Assembly: GCA_964613725.1 (NCBI GenBank)
Contig: CAZTJY010000168.1
Location: 1 to 5,998, forward strand
Direction of reading: 5' to 3'
DNA length: 5,998 bases
DNA from: Parapedobacter sp964613725
GTDB lineage: Bacteria; Bacteroidota; Bacteroidia; Sphingobacteriales; Sphingobacteriaceae
This document shows positions 1-5,998 of this stretch, piece after piece (the stretch's first letter is position 1; each line of letters starts with the position of its first letter). Both the position numbers and the translations under genes were made by a program. Under the pieces are notes generated by a model, which saw nothing but the letters and a program-made list of their open reading frames with translations, did not search any database and was not told the DNA's origin.

Positions 1-2
1 TC

Positions 3-698
3 GATAAGGTATTTACCCGGGTGGGAGCTTCAGACAATCTGTCCAAAGGAGAATCGACGTTTATGGTGGAAATGATCGAAGCGGCGAACATCATCAACAA
101 TTTTTCGTCCAGGAGCCTCATCCTGCTCGACGAAATCGGCCGCGGCACCAGCACTTACGACGGTATCTCGATCGCCTGGTCCATGACCGAATACCTCCAC
201 GAACATCCCACAGACCATCCCAAAACCCTATTCGCCACACATTACCATGAACTCAATCAACTGGAGGAATTGTATCCCCGTATCCGGAACTACCATGTCT
301 CTACCAAAGAGGTGGATAATCGAATTATCTTTCTAAGGAAACTAGTTCCCGGGGGAAGTGAACACAGTTTTGGTATTCATGTAGCCCAAATGGCCGGATT
401 ACCCCCCAAAATCATAGAACGCGCAGAGGAAATACTTGAAAAAATGGAAGGGCACAATCTATCGCCCGGAGGCGATCAACGGCCAAACGTTCCTAAACCG
501 CGAAAGACCAGTGGATTGCGAAAATCCAAAAGCAACGGGAACGCGATGCAGTTGCAAATTTTTGATATGAAGGATGAAAAGACGCTGAAAATCAAAGAGG
601 AGTTGTCCCAGTTGGATGTCAACCGATTGTCACCGATCGAAAGCCTGCTCAAACTCAAGGAATTGCAAAACCTAATGGAAGAGGATAAAAAGAAATAG
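3..698 (+). CDS. mutS: DNA mismatch repair protein MutS, C-terminal part (5'-truncated by window edge)
   Basis: MutS binds mismatched DNA as a clamp and uses ATP to recruit MutL in the cytoplasm. Only the last 231 codons are visible; the reading frame is open to the left edge, so the GTG at 21 is an internal valine and not a start. In order one sees the VGASDNLSKGESTFMVEM block of the ATPase domain, the Walker B and D-loop motif (LILLDEIGRGTSTYDG), the switch histidine in FATHYHEL, the helix-turn-helix dimerisation part (GGSEHSFGIHVAQMAGLP, IIERAEEILEKME), then a basic low-complexity linker. The end is the usual short C-terminal helical segment (LDVNRLSPIESLLKLKEL) and TAG at 696-698. The Walker A loop and the mismatch-binding domains lie outside the window. 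The end looks normal for the family and nothing suggests decay. The gene converges with the leftward transporter operon. Confidence 0.97.
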   Translation, partial: DKVFTRVGASDNLSKGESTFMVEMIEAANIINNFSSRSLILLDEIGRGTSTYDGISIAWSMTEYLHEHPTDHPKTLFATHYHELNQLEELYPRIRNYHVSTKEVDNRIIFLRKLVPGGSEHSFGIHVAQMAGLPPKIIERAEEILEKMEGHNLSPGGDQRPNVPKPRKTSGLRKSKSNGNAMQLQIFDMKDEKTLKIKEELSQLDVNRLSPIESLLKLKELQNLMEEDKKK

Positions 699-1050
699 GA
701 TTCTTCATCACCTCATTCACGCACCACCTTTAAATATCCTCCGCTGGCCATCGATTTAACAGTATTTTCGGTGCATCTAAAACTGAAAATTGGCTTTGTT
801 ACTTTTATTGGTGGAAAAAAGTAACCAAAAAAGCAGTCCTCTGCACAGGCTCACAAGCTTCAGCTCAAAAAATCCTGCTTCGACACCCCTTTATAATTTT
901 GGTGGTTGTAATGGGCCATGTTCTTTTATACACAAAACCCTCACGGATTACATTATACTATTGCGGCAGCTCATCGGCTGAAACACAGCGGTTATTATGC
1001 CCACCTGTGGGACATGAACAAAGAAAGCATCCAACTGCTTGGCACTAGTA
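699..1050. other. Convergent intergenic spacer between mutS and the HTH gene
   Basis: About 350 bases separate the stop of mutS from the stop of the leftward HTH gene. I see no gene here that I can support. The spacer holds a hairpin-forming element at about 793-834, described separately. To its right are short open frames on both strands between about 911 and 1048 that I do not recognise. No canonical intrinsic terminator (GC-rich stem followed by a run of T) is visible for either converging gene. Confidence 0.6.
793..834. repeat. Hairpin-forming, REP-like element
   Basis: Two perfect 9-base arms, GTTACTTTT at 798-806 and AAAAGTAAC at 817-825, flank a 10-base loop. The stem can extend outward with GCTTT at 793-797 against AAAGC at 830-834 if a short CAAAA-type bulge is allowed. 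An alternative pairing, TTGGT at 808-812 with ACCAA at 824-828, competes with it. The arms and the A/T tracts resemble the 'GTTACTTTT...AAAAGTAAC' interspersed elements often met between genes in Bacteroidota; that family link is from memory and would need a genome-wide search. Lying between two converging genes, it could end transcription from both sides, but neither side has a clean T-run. Confidence 0.5.
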
Positions 1051-1386
1051 TTAATATACATTTGGATTTTCCAGGACGATCTGGCGGTACCAATGTTCAC
1101 CCGATCCGGTGTAATTTTTCCTTTTCCCACCCAACACCTTCCTGCAATCTTTGTCTCGGATTTCAAACGTAATATTGAAATCTACCTCCCTGATGTAGTA
1201 ATAGGTTTGACGTTCCCTGCTATACTTAATAGGCAAGCCATAAGACTTCAGTTCATCCAACAATCGAAATAACTGGCGCGGGGAAATCCCGAGTTTACGG
1301 CTAAAAGCATCAGGAGGACCTGTGCCCTTCCGTCTAATCAAGCGATCTATTCGCTCTAATCTGTAAATTTGTTCGACTAAATTCAT
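1051..1386 (-). CDS. Small helix-turn-helix protein with a double-glycine motif near its C-terminus
   Basis: A 111-residue protein, third gene of the transporter operon; its ATG overlaps the adaptor's TGA in the tetranucleotide ATGA (1386-1383), which suggests translational coupling. Residues 1-20 form a basic helix (RLERIDRLIRRK). Residues 24-47 fit a helix-turn-helix (PPDAFSRKLGISPRQLFRLLDEL), followed by a winged part with aromatic residues at 55-64. This resembles the N-terminal winged HTH of HTH_11/DeoR/WYL-type regulators, without the WYL domain, so a DNA-binding role is likely. Residues 74-87 (FEIRDKDCRKVLGG) fit a double-glycine leader: Ile at -12, Asp at -8, Cys at -7, Val at -4, Gly-Gly at -2/-1. 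A 24-residue tail follows, rich in Tyr/Trp and starting KRK, with no cysteine. The protein may regulate the operon, be cut and exported by the upstream C39 transporter, or both; the processing idea is inference. It could also be a plain regulator with a chance Gly-Gly. Confidence 0.85.
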   Translation of the reverse strand: MNLVEQIYRLERIDRLIRRKGTGPPDAFSRKLGISPRQLFRLLDELKSYGLPIKYSRERQTYYYIREVDFNITFEIRDKDCRKVLGGKRKNYTGSGEHWYRQIVLENPNVY

Positions 1387-2750
1387 GATACGTGGTGATT
1401 TATAAGGTTTAGGAATTGATGAAAGATTCGGTGGAAAAGACTTCGTTCATTTGCTATTATGATTGCCTGGATCGACATTTCCGGATTGTATTCAATTTCA
1501 TGACCATAATCGGTAACCAGCTTTTCCCCAACAGGCATATGGATCTCATAGAACCGTTGATCCTGTTTAATTTCAGGTACTGAATAAATTTCTTCGACGT
1601 ATGTTTCGATGCTGCCATACTCTTTATATGGGTAGGCATCGACATGGATGATCGCCCTGCTGCCTTCTTTTACCTTGCCAAGACCCATCGAGGGCACCCA
1701 TGCCTTGGCATATTTAGCATTGAAACCTGGGAGAATCTGTGGTTTGTGAAAACTTGTTGACACAATGTAGCCGATTGGTTCATTCAGATGGACGGTTTGA
1801 CCTGGAACGATATCGGATGACAATTGAATTGTGCCTTCGGCCGGAGCAACGACGAAATATTGCTGAAACCAGGCATTATACGTATTCCGGAAGTTTTGAA
1901 TGATTTCTGAAATTCGGGATTGGTACATCAAAATACGCTCGCTACGAGCCGTCCGCACATCCATTTTCTGCTGCTCTAATCCAGCGATGCGCACACGATT
2001 TTGAGATATGTTATTTTCTTTGACTAAAAAGCTTTTTCTCAATCCAATATGACCAGCGATGCTTCTTTCCAGATCCCTCTCACTAATAATTCCATGATCA
2101 AATAGGGTTTGATTTCGATCCAAATCCTTTTGAGATAATACAATTTCTTCCTGTGATAATGATCGTTCTTGCTCTAATATAGTATTCAGAAGCTGAATTT
2201 CTTCAATCTCACGTTGGATGACCTTTATTTTTGCATCGAAATCAGTCCGGCTGAGATAGTGATTGTACTCGGCATTCAATTGCATCAAGGCTGCAAAAGT
2301 GCTTTGCATCGGCCCCAATGAGTATTCTTGTACCGGGATATTTATAAAAGATAATTCCTGAAGGTGAAGGTCGATTTGATCAACAATCCGCACTGCGACT
2401 TCAACATCACGACGATCTGCCGAATTATGAATATACAGAATCGGATCTCCTTCCAAAAGATAAGCATCATTCTCACAAAACACCGTATCGACCACACCAA
2501 ACGATCGTACACTCAAAGGTTTAAATGGATCAGTAGTGGTAATTACTCCGGCTGAAGATATTTTATCAGGATAGCGTATCAATATTGTCAATCCAACCCC
2601 TATTCCAATGACAATCAGCAAAACTGTCATCCCGCTGTGTAAAATCCAACCCGGAGATCGACCGATGATCTCATCCACGGTAAAATGTTCTTGACCGTTG
2701 GAAGACTGGGGGGTATGATGGTGGAGTTTATCTTTTTGAAATTCGGGCAT
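1383..2750 (-). CDS. HlyD-family membrane-fusion (periplasmic adaptor) protein
   Basis: This adaptor links an inner-membrane ABC exporter to an outer-membrane channel in type-I secretion. It has 455 residues if it starts at the ATG at 2750; a TTG two codons upstream (2756) would give 457. I prefer the ATG because neither has a convincing ribosome site. The N-terminus is cytoplasmic and histidine-rich and runs into DEIIGRSPGWIL, a block typical of Bacteroidota adaptors. One membrane helix follows at about residues 39-59 (TVLLIVIGIGVGLTILI). A split biotinyl-lipoyl domain occupies about 67-110 and 300-330 (VVAPAEGTI, VPGQTVHLNEPIGYI). Between them lies a long coiled coil at about 150-285 with many Gln, Glu and Leu. 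A beta-barrel part follows at about 350-395 (AKAWVPSMGLGKVKEGSRAII). The gene lies 54 bases downstream of the exporter and overlaps the HTH gene by 4 bases, so the three are probably cotranscribed. Confidence 0.93.
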   Translation of the reverse strand: MPEFQKDKLHHHTPQSSNGQEHFTVDEIIGRSPGWILHSGMTVLLIVIGIGVGLTILIRYPDKISSAGVITTTDPFKPLSVRSFGVVDTVFCENDAYLLEGDPILYIHNSADRRDVEVAVRIVDQIDLHLQELSFINIPVQEYSLGPMQSTFAALMQLNAEYNHYLSRTDFDAKIKVIQREIEEIQLLNTILEQERSLSQEEIVLSQKDLDRNQTLFDHGIISERDLERSIAGHIGLRKSFLVKENNISQNRVRIAGLEQQKMDVRTARSERILMYQSRISEIIQNFRNTYNAWFQQYFVVAPAEGTIQLSSDIVPGQTVHLNEPIGYIVSTSFHKPQILPGFNAKYAKAWVPSMGLGKVKEGSRAIIHVDAYPYKEYGSIETYVEEIYSVPEIKQDQRFYEIHMPVGEKLVTDYGHEIEYNPEMSIQAIIIANERSLFHRIFHQFLNLINHHVS

Positions 2751-2804
2751 AATCAATGTTTCATTATGGTATATTTTATCGAATTATCTTGTCTAAAAAT
2801 AAAG

Positions 2805-4991
2805 TCATGTTCCCAGGGCGAGCTGATCCCTGACCAGATTGAAATAATTATTGCCAGCCTGGATTAATTCATCATGCGTTCCTGATTCTACCACTTTTCC
2901 TTTTTCAAGAAGTATGATCTGATCAGCGTGTTTCACCGTACTCAACCTGTGAGCGACAATAATGACTGTTTTATCGTGTAAAAAAGTTTCTAAATTTTCC
3001 ATAATCACCTTTTCGTTCTTCGCGTCTAATGCATTTGTAGCTTCATCCAGAAAAACAAATTCAGGATTATTATATACCGCCCTGGCAATGAGAAATCTTT
3101 GCCGTTGACCAGCGCTTATTCCATTGCCTTTGGAGCCAATCAGGGTATTGTACCTCAAAGGCAAATCATTGATAAATTCGGTAATATTTGCAGTCTGCGC
3201 CGAGGTAAGGACCTTCCTGAAATCAATTACATCTGAACTTTCCGCAATATTATTGGCAATCGTATCTGAAAAAATGTACCCATCCTGCATAACAACGCCA
3301 CACCGTGAGCGCCAATGTTTTGCTGATATATCATCGAGAGGTTGTGAACCAAGAAAAATCTGGCCCTCGGTGGGTTGGTAAAACTGGAGCAATAGTTTAA
3401 TTAAAGTGGTCTTACCACTTCCACTGGTTCCTACTATGGCGGTGATTTTCTTACGGGGAATGGTGATATTGATATTTTGCAACACCATTTCCGAAATTTC
3501 GGTGTATTGAAAACTTACATTTTTCAATTCCAGATCACCATCAGGTAGACTTTTCAACTTATACATATCATTATCTTCCTCTTCCTCAGTGAGATGAACT
3601 TCGGAAAGTCGTTCCAAACTGATTTTGGCATCCTGAGCGGACCGGATAAACCCTACAAGTTGCTGTAAGGGACTGTTTAGCTGACCAATAATATATTGGA
3701 TAGCGAGCATCATACCCAGGGTCATTTGGCCTTCGATTACACCCTTGGCCGCAATAAAGGTGATCAATATATCCTTGACCTGATTAATGAAGAGGGCACC
3801 CGCATCCTGATATTGGCTGATAGACAAAGCACTTATTTGTGATTGAAATAAGCGAGCTTGAATTTGTGTCCACAAATTTCTCCGCTTGTTTTCACTTCCT
3901 TGCAATTTAATTTCGGGCAATCCCTGAATGATTTCGATCAAGGAGTCCTGGTTATCAGACCGTTCAGAGAATGCTTTGTAATCAATTTCCTTTCGTTTCC
4001 TGAGAAATAGAACAATCCAAAGAAGGTATAGAACCGCAGAAATAATGTAGATTAAAAATATCTGTAGTGAGTATATGAGAAGGACAATCCCAAAAACTAA
4101 AATATTAAAAATGGAAAGAATAAAGGTCAGTATGGATTGTGTAAGAAATGATTCAATTCGGCGATGATCATCGATCCGTTGGAGAAGATCGCCGATGTTC
4201 TTGGAATCGAAAAAACCAACCGGGAGGCTCATCAACTTAAATAGGTAATCTGCAATCAAACTGACGTTGATTCGAACACTCGCGTGCAGGACAATCCAGC
4301 TTTGAATAAACCGGACAACAGTCTGTCCAACGAAAATCATAAGTTGACCGGCTAAAATGAGATATATAAAATTAATGTTTTTAGTTTCGATCCCGATATC
4401 CACCAAACTCTGAGTCAGGAATGGAAAAGATAATTGAAACACGGTTGCAATCAAAAGACTCAATAAAAGCTGGGTAAAAAGTTGTCGATGCGGCTTAAAA
4501 TACCTTTTTAAAAACTGGAAAGATTGAATCCGATTTGTTGACTTGAAATCAGAATTCTCAAACTTAGATGTGGGTTCCAAAAGCAATGCAATTCCACGAG
4601 AACCATCTTTTATCCAATGTTTTTTGAAATCCTGTATGTCTATAGTCAATTTTCCATGGGCGGGGTCGGCTATCTTGATCTTCTTTTTGGAAACCTGGTA
4701 TACCACTACAAAATGGTTGTCATTCCAATGCAAAATAGCAGGTAATGGGGCTCGGACTAAAGCTGCTTTACCCCTTTTATTTTCAAATGGAATTTTTACT
4801 GAAATTGTCCGAAATCCACAAGATTCCGCTGCATCCGCTATACCGCGAAGGCTTACCCCCTGTCGGTCTATGAAACACTTTTCACGGAGGAGACCTAAAG
4901 AATAGGTTCTACCATAGTGTTTGCAAACCATCCTCAAACAGGCTGGACCACAATCGGTGGAATCGTGTTGTTTGTAGAAAGTGAATGACAT
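2805..4991 (-). CDS. Peptidase-containing ABC exporter (C39 peptidase, membrane domain, ATPase)
   Basis: A 728-residue PCAT-type bacteriocin/peptide exporter of the inner membrane: it cuts a precursor after Gly-Gly and pumps the released peptide out. The C39 peptidase at about 1-135 shows oxyanion Gln8, catalytic Cys14 in STDCGPACLRM, His93 in WNDNHFVVVY and Asp109 in IADPAHG, so it looks active, not a degenerate CLD. The membrane domain at about 160-450 has hydrophobic stretches near 170-195, 206-228, 285-330 and 405-435. The ATPase at about 487-725 has Walker A GTSGSGKTT (521-529), Q-loop Gln569, signature ISAGQ (625-629), Walker B VFLDE with Glu650, D-loop NALD and switch His681. The signature departs from LSGGQ at two places, Leu to Ile and the first Gly to Ala, both conservative. 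The length is usual for the family. The ATG at 4991 is the only start in its frame after the TAA at 5027-5025. No outer-membrane partner is in the window. Confidence 0.96.
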   Translation of the reverse strand: MSFTFYKQHDSTDCGPACLRMVCKHYGRTYSLGLLREKCFIDRQGVSLRGIADAAESCGFRTISVKIPFENKRGKAALVRAPLPAILHWNDNHFVVVYQVSKKKIKIADPAHGKLTIDIQDFKKHWIKDGSRGIALLLEPTSKFENSDFKSTNRIQSFQFLKRYFKPHRQLFTQLLLSLLIATVFQLSFPFLTQSLVDIGIETKNINFIYLILAGQLMIFVGQTVVRFIQSWIVLHASVRINVSLIADYLFKLMSLPVGFFDSKNIGDLLQRIDDHRRIESFLTQSILTFILSIFNILVFGIVLLIYSLQIFLIYIISAVLYLLWIVLFLRKRKEIDYKAFSERSDNQDSLIEIIQGLPEIKLQGSENKRRNLWTQIQARLFQSQISALSISQYQDAGALFINQVKDILITFIAAKGVIEGQMTLGMMLAIQYIIGQLNSPLQQLVGFIRSAQDAKISLERLSEVHLTEEEEDNDMYKLKSLPDGDLELKNVSFQYTEISEMVLQNINITIPRKKITAIVGTSGSGKTTLIKLLLQFYQPTEGQIFLGSQPLDDISAKHWRSRCGVVMQDGYIFSDTIANNIAESSDVIDFRKVLTSAQTANITEFINDLPLRYNTLIGSKGNGISAGQRQRFLIARAVYNNPEFVFLDEATNALDAKNEKVIMENLETFLHDKTVIIVAHRLSTVKHADQIILLEKGKVVESGTHDELIQAGNNYFNLVRDQLALGT

Positions 4992-5007
4992 TTTAACATC
5001 ATTTTTA

Positions 5008-5012
5008 CTCCT
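5008..5012 (-). promoter_or_regulatory. AGGAG Shine-Dalgarno-like site placed for an out-of-frame ATG
   Basis: AGGAG lies 5 bases before an ATGATG at 5002-4997 but 16 bases before the exporter ATG at 4991. The exporter start is fixed by protein conservation (MSFTFYKQHDSTDCGP), while the better-placed ATG opens a different frame of 22 codons ending in TGA at 4936-4934. Either the site is used loosely, as Shine-Dalgarno dependence is weak in Bacteroidota, or it drives a small overlapping upstream frame. Confidence 0.35.
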
Positions 5013-5054
5013 ATACTTGGTACGTTATTCACTTCCCTTAGGGTTATACCACCT

Positions 5055-5083
5055 CAAATGGAAATTTCCAGAAATCCTCACAA
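5055..5083 (-). promoter_or_regulatory. Candidate -33/-7 promoter of the exporter operon
   Basis: On the minus strand a TTG at 5083-5081 is followed after 18 bases by TCCATTTG at 5062-5055. This fits the Bacteroidota sigma pattern TTG-N(17-23)-TAnnTTTG with one mismatch (C for A at the second position). Transcription would start near 5048 and give a leader of roughly 55-60 bases before the exporter ATG. The position is sensible for the operon, but one mismatch in AT-rich DNA is easily reached by chance. Confidence 0.35.
5059..5070. promoter_or_regulatory. Perfect 12-bp palindrome TGGAAATTTCCA overlapping the candidate -7 box
   Basis: The 12 bases read the same on both strands. The palindrome covers the end of the spacer and the first half of the candidate -7 element, the usual place for a repressor operator. 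The operon itself encodes a small HTH protein, which makes autoregulation an attractive idea, but nothing in the sequence proves that this protein binds here. Confidence 0.35.
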
Positions 5084-5304
5084 TTCCATTCCAAATTGAG
5101 CAATACCAGTGATTGAGTCCACCATACTGTAAAATCACTATTTGATCTACATGACCAGTTTTTGCACACACTCCAATTGTGATTTAAAATTTAAATTGGT
5201 AAATATCCAAACTTACTTAGTCTTTATTTTGCAATTTTGACTATTCAGCATTTAAATATCAACCACAACTTCTTTTCCTCCCCCGGAATCTAACTTAGTC
5301 CTCC

Positions 5305-5322
5305 AATCTTCCATTGAAGATT
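5305..5322. repeat. Small perfect hairpin in the AT-rich region
   Basis: Arms AATCTTC (5305-5311) and GAAGATT (5316-5322) pair perfectly around the loop CATT. Neither strand has a T-run after the stem, so it is not a standard intrinsic terminator. It could be an operator or part of an untranslated RNA. Confidence 0.35.
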
Positions 5323-5679
5323 CACCCAATATAATCAATTATTATTAAACTAAGCTATATTAGGAAGGGTTTTTTGATATATCTTTGTATTTTCATTAAC
5401 TTTAAGTCAAAAAATGAGCGTATGACTTATTAAAATATGGTTATAAATTCGAATGGATTTCTACATTATTGATTTCTGATTAGTTACAACCAGACATCCC
5501 ATTTTCCTCGTTAAAAAGAGGTAATCGAGAACTAAAATAGACAGAGATTTTTCTGAAGAGGATGTAATTTTCAATTTTTAAACCGCCAAAAAATTGTGGC
5601 TTTAGTTCAAAAGGTATTTTGAATCAGAAAAACTATACCACTGAAATGCTCGTTCATCGCGGTCTATCCTTACGACATT

Positions 5680-5998
5680 TTACTCATTCACATAAAAATA
5701 CCGAATCCTGCATTTGCGCCCCGTGCTATCGGGATGTTGCAGATCGCTCAACCTAATTTCAAGGAGATGTTTGTCTGGAACCAATCCCCAGACCAATGTG
5801 TAATACCACGGCAAATGGAGCTGACTACTCCACGGGGTAAAAAGATTTTGCGTTTGCCATTCGCCCCCGTCGATTCGATACTCGACCACCCCTGCGTCCG
5901 GACCCGCGGCCACGGCGATTCCCACCGCTCGGCCCACAAAAGGATATCGGAATATTTCGCCGGGTTCCGATCCGATCAGCATCGGTACTGCCGTGTAG
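5680..5998 (-). CDS. C-terminal part of a probable SGNH/GDSL-type hydrolase (5'-truncated by window edge)
   Basis: The frame is open through the right edge (codons for YTAVP precede the Met at 5982), so the ATG at 5982 is probably internal and the gene starts beyond the window. About 106 residues are visible, ending in TAA at 5682-5680. The composition is beta-rich: FVGRAVGIAVAAGPDAG, then VEYRIDGGEW, then LFTPWSSQLHLPWYYTLVWG, then KHLLEIRLSD, then IRYFYVNE. From memory this matches the C-terminal beta-sandwich that follows the catalytic domain in secreted SGNH/GDSL hydrolases of Bacteroidota. The catalytic Ser, Gly, Asn and His blocks are not in view, so the enzyme assignment is inference. 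The gene is clearly more GC-rich than the transporter block and lies 688 bases upstream of it on the same strand, so it is probably a separate transcription unit. Confidence 0.7.
   Translation of the reverse strand, partial: YTAVPMLIGSEPGEIFRYPFVGRAVGIAVAAGPDAGVVEYRIDGGEWQTQNLFTPWSSQLHLPWYYTLVWGLVPDKHLLEIRLSDLQHPDSTGRKCRIRYFYVNE

Larger units (their letters stand above)
4992..5679. other. AT-rich intergenic region without a recognisable gene
   Basis: Nearly 690 bases between the stop of the right-hand gene and the exporter start. It is much more AT-rich than either flank; 5341-5400 has 13 G+C in 60. I scanned both strands for short reading frames. All are under about 30 codons and none shows a convincing double-glycine leader, so I call no gene. 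It contains a promoter and palindrome near the exporter, a hairpin at 5305-5322, and further weak promoter-like boxes: TAAGTTTG on the minus strand at 5215-5208, with a TTG 16 bases upstream, and TATCTTTG on the plus strand at 5380-5387, with no good -33 partner. Confidence 0.6.

Noticed and set aside
625..698. Possible truncation or frameshift at the end of MutS.
   Set aside because: The visible C-terminus (LDVNRLSPIESLLKLKEL and a basic end) matches the normal MutS ending.
948..1166. 72-codon minus-strand frame overlapping the end of the HTH gene.
   Set aside because: It lies mostly out of frame inside the HTH gene, shows no recognisable domain, and begins within the region that encodes the HTH protein's tail. 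I treat it as a shadow frame.
911..1172. Plus-strand open frames of 46 codons (911-1048) and 84 codons (918-1172) beside and across the 3' end of the HTH gene.
   Set aside because: I recognise neither product, the longer frame runs antisense into a well-supported gene, and neither has a promoter or ribosome site. A decayed gene fragment is possible but cannot be shown from this sequence.
2805..4991. Degenerate C39-like domain (a CLD without activity) in the exporter.
   Set aside because: Gln8, Cys14, His93 and Asp109 are all present in the expected motifs, so the peptidase should be active.
5151..5240. 29-codon plus-strand frame starting ATG in the AT-rich region.
   Set aside because: It has no ribosome site, no recognisable motif, and runs against the direction of both neighbours; AT-rich DNA gives such frames by chance.
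5252..5314. 20-codon minus-strand frame with a Gly-Gly-Gly run, considered as a GG-leader precursor.
   Set aside because: The hydrophobic positions expected at -4, -7 and -12 are not met, and only about seven residues follow the glycines. It is too short to be convincing as a cargo gene.
5380..5387. TATCTTTG on the plus strand, a perfect match to TAnnTTTG, as a promoter for a plus-strand RNA.
   Set aside because: There is no TTG at the right distance upstream and no gene downstream on that strand before the convergent hydrolase end.

Overview
The window most likely comes from the chromosome of a member of the Bacteroidota, plausibly the Saprospiria/Chitinophagia side. The grounds are the style of the MutS C-terminus, a HlyD-type adaptor opening with an 'EIIGRSPGWIL' block just before its membrane anchor, a compact C39-peptidase ABC transporter of the kind common in that phylum, weak Shine-Dalgarno usage, and a promoter candidate resembling the phylum's -33/-7 pattern (TTG, then TAnnTTTG). 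This placement is inference from family resemblance.

Layout. Positions 3-698 (+) hold the 3' end of mutS, the DNA mismatch-repair ATPase; its N-terminal part lies outside the window. Positions 699-1050 are a convergent intergenic spacer with a hairpin-forming, repeat-like element at about 793-834. Positions 4991 down to 1051 (-) form a three-gene unit transcribed leftward: a peptidase-containing ABC exporter (C39 peptidase, membrane domain and ATPase in one chain), then a HlyD-family membrane-fusion protein, then a 111-aa helix-turn-helix (HTH) protein whose start overlaps the HlyD stop in ATGA. Positions 4992-5679 are a very AT-rich stretch without a recognisable gene. It holds a candidate promoter and a perfect 12-bp palindrome just upstream of the exporter, plus a separate 7-bp-stem hairpin. 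Positions 5680-5998 (-) hold the C-terminal end of a GC-rich gene that enters from the right edge, probably an SGNH/GDSL-type hydrolase with a C-terminal beta-sandwich.

How the genes fit together. The exporter and the adaptor are the inner-membrane and periplasm-spanning parts of a type-I peptide secretion machine; the outer-membrane channel is not here and is presumably supplied elsewhere. C39 peptidases cut peptide precursors after a double glycine, but no conventional small precursor gene is visible upstream of the exporter. The most interesting observation is in the third gene. The HTH protein carries, after its DNA-binding domain, a segment that fits the double-glycine leader pattern (hydrophobic at -12, acidic at -8, hydrophobic at -4, then Gly-Gly), followed by a 24-residue aromatic and basic tail. 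The operon's own 'regulator' may therefore be the exporter's substrate: a DNA-binding fold used as an oversized leader, or a regulator whose state changes when its tail is cut off and exported.

Base composition supports a distinct transporter block. Sample 60-base lines run from 37/60 G+C in mutS (121-180) to 21/60 inside the exporter (3541-3600), 13/60 in the desert (5341-5400) and 44/60 in the right-hand gene (5881-5940).
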